From assembly GCA_003170475.1 (NCBI GenBank), contig PMZI01000032.1, positions 1-33,572 on the forward strand: 33,572 nt of DNA, in the 5' to 3' direction. Origin of the DNA: Ignavibacteriota bacterium. GTDB taxonomy: Bacteria; Bacteroidota; Ignavibacteria; UBA10030. The translations under genes were made by a program, and so were the position numbers. Positions 31,972-33,572 of the stretch are shown here, piece by piece; the stretch's first letter is position 1, and each line of letters opens with the position of its first letter. The notes beneath the pieces were generated by a model, which was given only the letters and a program-made list of their open reading frames with translations, ran no database searches and was not told the origin of the DNA.

Positions 31972-33572
31972 ATGATCCTCGCACGCTGCATGTTGGTCCT
32001 GCTTTTCGTTTGTCCTCTCGTTGAGAGCCTGTCGTTCGGTCAAAACAAGGCGAACTTGGGGCGCGCGCTCACGGCGGTGCGCACCAACGGTTCGATCAAG
32101 ATCGACGGCCGGTTGACGGAACCTGTGTGGCAGCGCATAGGTGAGACCGGCTTCGTGCAACGCACACCCGACGAAAATTCTCCGGCATCGCAGAAAACCG
32201 AAGTGCTTGTGGCTTATGATCAAAGTGCGCTGTATGTGGCCGTTAAGATGTTTGATACCCGCCCGGACTCGATCGTTGGCAGACTCGCTCGCCGCGATCA
32301 GGATTCTCAGTCAGATCTCGTGATGATAGGGATTGACGCTGCGCATGACAAAAGGACGGGGTACTATTTTGGCGTCAATCCGGCTGGGTCCATTCAGGAC
32401 GGAACATTGTCCAATGACACGCAGACGGATAATAGTTGGGATGGTGTCTGGGATGTTGGCGTCAGGATGGAGTCGTGGGGGTGGGTCGCGGAATTTCGCA
32501 TTCCGTATTCGCAGCTTCGCTTTCCGAAGCATGACAAATATGTATGGGGATTTGAAGTCTATCGATTCATCCAACGGAGAAACGAAGAATCATACCTTGT
32601 GTACTATCCACGGACTGATCGGATGCGCGTCTCCCGATGGATCGATCTCGAGGGCATCGAGGGAATCAAGCCGCCGTCGCGCATCGAGCTCCTTCCGTAT
32701 GCAGCCGCCACGGGAAAGTTTCTCCAACAACCTCCGGTCGATGCCTTCAACTCTGGTCGCACCGATCCTTTCAAATTTCAGCGAGACTTTCCGATGACTG
32801 TCGGGGCTGATGCAAAGATCGGTCTTGCAGGAGATGTGACGCTCGACTTGTCCCTGAATCCAGATTTTGGCCAGGTGGAGGTGGATCCCGCCGTCGTCAA
32901 CCTCACCGCGTATGAAGTCTACTATCAGGAAAAAAGACCCTTCTTCATTGAGGGGTCGAACATCATGAGCTTTGGTCGTGGCGGCGCTGCATCGCTTCAG
33001 GACTTTTTCTGGAACGACCCAAACTTCTTTTACAGCAGAAGGATAGGGCGGGCTCCTCAAGGGTTCGTTACGCATGAAGGATTTCAGGATATCCCCGATC
33101 GAACTGCGATTCTCGGGGCGGCAAAACTGAGTGGAAAAATAACCAACTCATGGTCCTTCGCGGCATTGACGGCTGTGACCGACAGGCAGTTTGGCCAGGT
33201 GGACTCGGCGGGGATTCGGTTCAAGGAGGAGGTGGAGCCGCGCACGTTCTATGGTGTCGTCAGAACACAGAAAGAATTCAACGATGCCCGACAGGCGATC
33301 GGAATGATCGCCACCGTTGTCGAGCGCAATGTCAATGACCAGGGCTTGATGGGTATTGTCAACAATCAGGCAGCTTCGCTTGGTGTGGACGGCTGGACGT
33401 TTCTCGATCGCGACAAAGTGTGGGTCGTGACGGGCTGGGCTGGTGCTTCGTATGTGTCCGGGAGCAAGGACCGGTTGCTTGATCTCCAGCGCTCGCCCCA
33501 ACATTTTTTCCAACGCCCTGATGCATCCTATCTCAGTGTTGATCCCAATGCGACCTCTCTTCTGGGATGGGC
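31972..33572 (+). CDS. DUF5916 protein with N-terminal CBM9-like domain (partial, runs off window)
   Basis: An uninterrupted frame from ATG 31972 to the last base gives 533 residues without a stop. A signal peptide (MILARCMLVLLFVCPLVES, ending near SFGQ) precedes a carbohydrate-binding-family-9-like beta domain: IKIDGRLTEPVWQR, VLVAYDQSALYVAVKMFD and GWVAEFRIPYSQLRFP, to about residue 210. Then comes the DUF5916 region with LSLNPDFGQVEVDPAVVNLT and the hallmark QEKRPFFIEG, leading into strand-rich sequence expected to form an outer-membrane barrel. Full members are often 700-900 residues, so the C-terminus is missing here. Function of the family is poorly defined; envelope localisation is the safe inference. 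Confidence 0.9.
   Translation, partial: MILARCMLVLLFVCPLVESLSFGQNKANLGRALTAVRTNGSIKIDGRLTEPVWQRIGETGFVQRTPDENSPASQKTEVLVAYDQSALYVAVKMFDTRPDSIVGRLARRDQDSQSDLVMIGIDAAHDKRTGYYFGVNPAGSIQDGTLSNDTQTDNSWDGVWDVGVRMESWGWVAEFRIPYSQLRFPKHDKYVWGFEVYRFIQRRNEESYLVYYPRTDRMRVSRWIDLEGIEGIKPPSRIELLPYAAATGKFLQQPPVDAFNSGRTDPFKFQRDFPMTVGADAKIGLAGDVTLDLSLNPDFGQVEVDPAVVNLTAYEVYYQEKRPFFIEGSNIMSFGRGGAASLQDFFWNDPNFFYSRRIGRAPQGFVTHEGFQDIPDRTAILGAAKLSGKITNSWSFAALTAVTDRQFGQVDSAGIRFKEEVEPRTFYGVVRTQKEFNDARQAIGMIATVVERNVNDQGLMGIVNNQAASLGVDGWTFLDRDKVWVVTGWAGASYVSGSKDRLLDLQRSPQHFFQRPDASYLSVDPNATSLLGW

Overview
The window reads as a chromosomal stretch of a Gram-negative bacterium of the Bacteroidota/Ignavibacteriota/Chlorobi (FCB) group. 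This assignment is an inference. It rests on a C-terminal tail typical of type IX secretion (T9SS) cargo, a DUF5916 outer-membrane-type protein, a porin, several lipoproteins, a one-polypeptide homocysteine methyltransferase/methylene-THF reductase, and a RodZ-like protein beside ligA. Shine-Dalgarno sequences are clear in front of many genes, and GTG and TTG starts are common. This fits an Ignavibacteria-like lineage better than classical Bacteroidetes. Nearly all genes lie on the + strand; the one confident minus-strand gene is a dipeptide epimerase. No tRNA, rRNA, CRISPR array or intact insertion sequence was seen.

Layout. 1-275: a gene-free island of short hairpins. 276-1498: GroES-like protein, a small unknown protein and a bacilliredoxin, closed by a good intrinsic terminator. 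1886-5517: cupredoxin lipoprotein, nucleotidyltransferase, secreted cupredoxin and outer-membrane porin. 5633-8909: histidine kinase and NtrC-type sigma-54 activator. 8888-10776: palindromes, a near-consensus sigma-54 promoter, a 52-residue gene made of a signal peptide joined to the end of a T9SS tail, and three monoheme c-type cytochromes (two are tandem duplicates). 10824-12467: serine esterase and an orphan DNA methyltransferase. 12560-15017: NlpC/P60 endopeptidase facing a Tat-exported dipeptide epimerase. 15198-17885: single-domain response regulator and hybrid kinase. 18005-24324: RodZ-like protein, ligA, glycosyltransferase-9-like protein, STAS protein, sodium/solute symporter and Xer recombinase. 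24614-30225: DUF1611 protein, lysA, asd, CusF-like copper lipoprotein and the methionine/folate enzyme, closely packed. 30226-31971: an accessory-looking, AT-richer patch with a pentapeptide-repeat protein and a hydrogenase/complex I subunit E remnant. 31972 to the end: a DUF5916 protein running off the window.

How the parts may work together. The cupredoxins, CusF-like protein, porin and monoheme cytochromes suggest a periplasmic copper and electron-transfer function. The NtrC-type regulator, with its sigma-54 promoter about 120 bases downstream, is a plausible controller of the cytochrome cluster. The NlpC/P60 peptidase, dipeptide epimerase and DUF1611 protein suggest processing of murein peptides and possibly D-glutamate. 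lysA, asd and the methionine enzyme form an amino-acid biosynthesis block. These links are inferred from domains and gene order.
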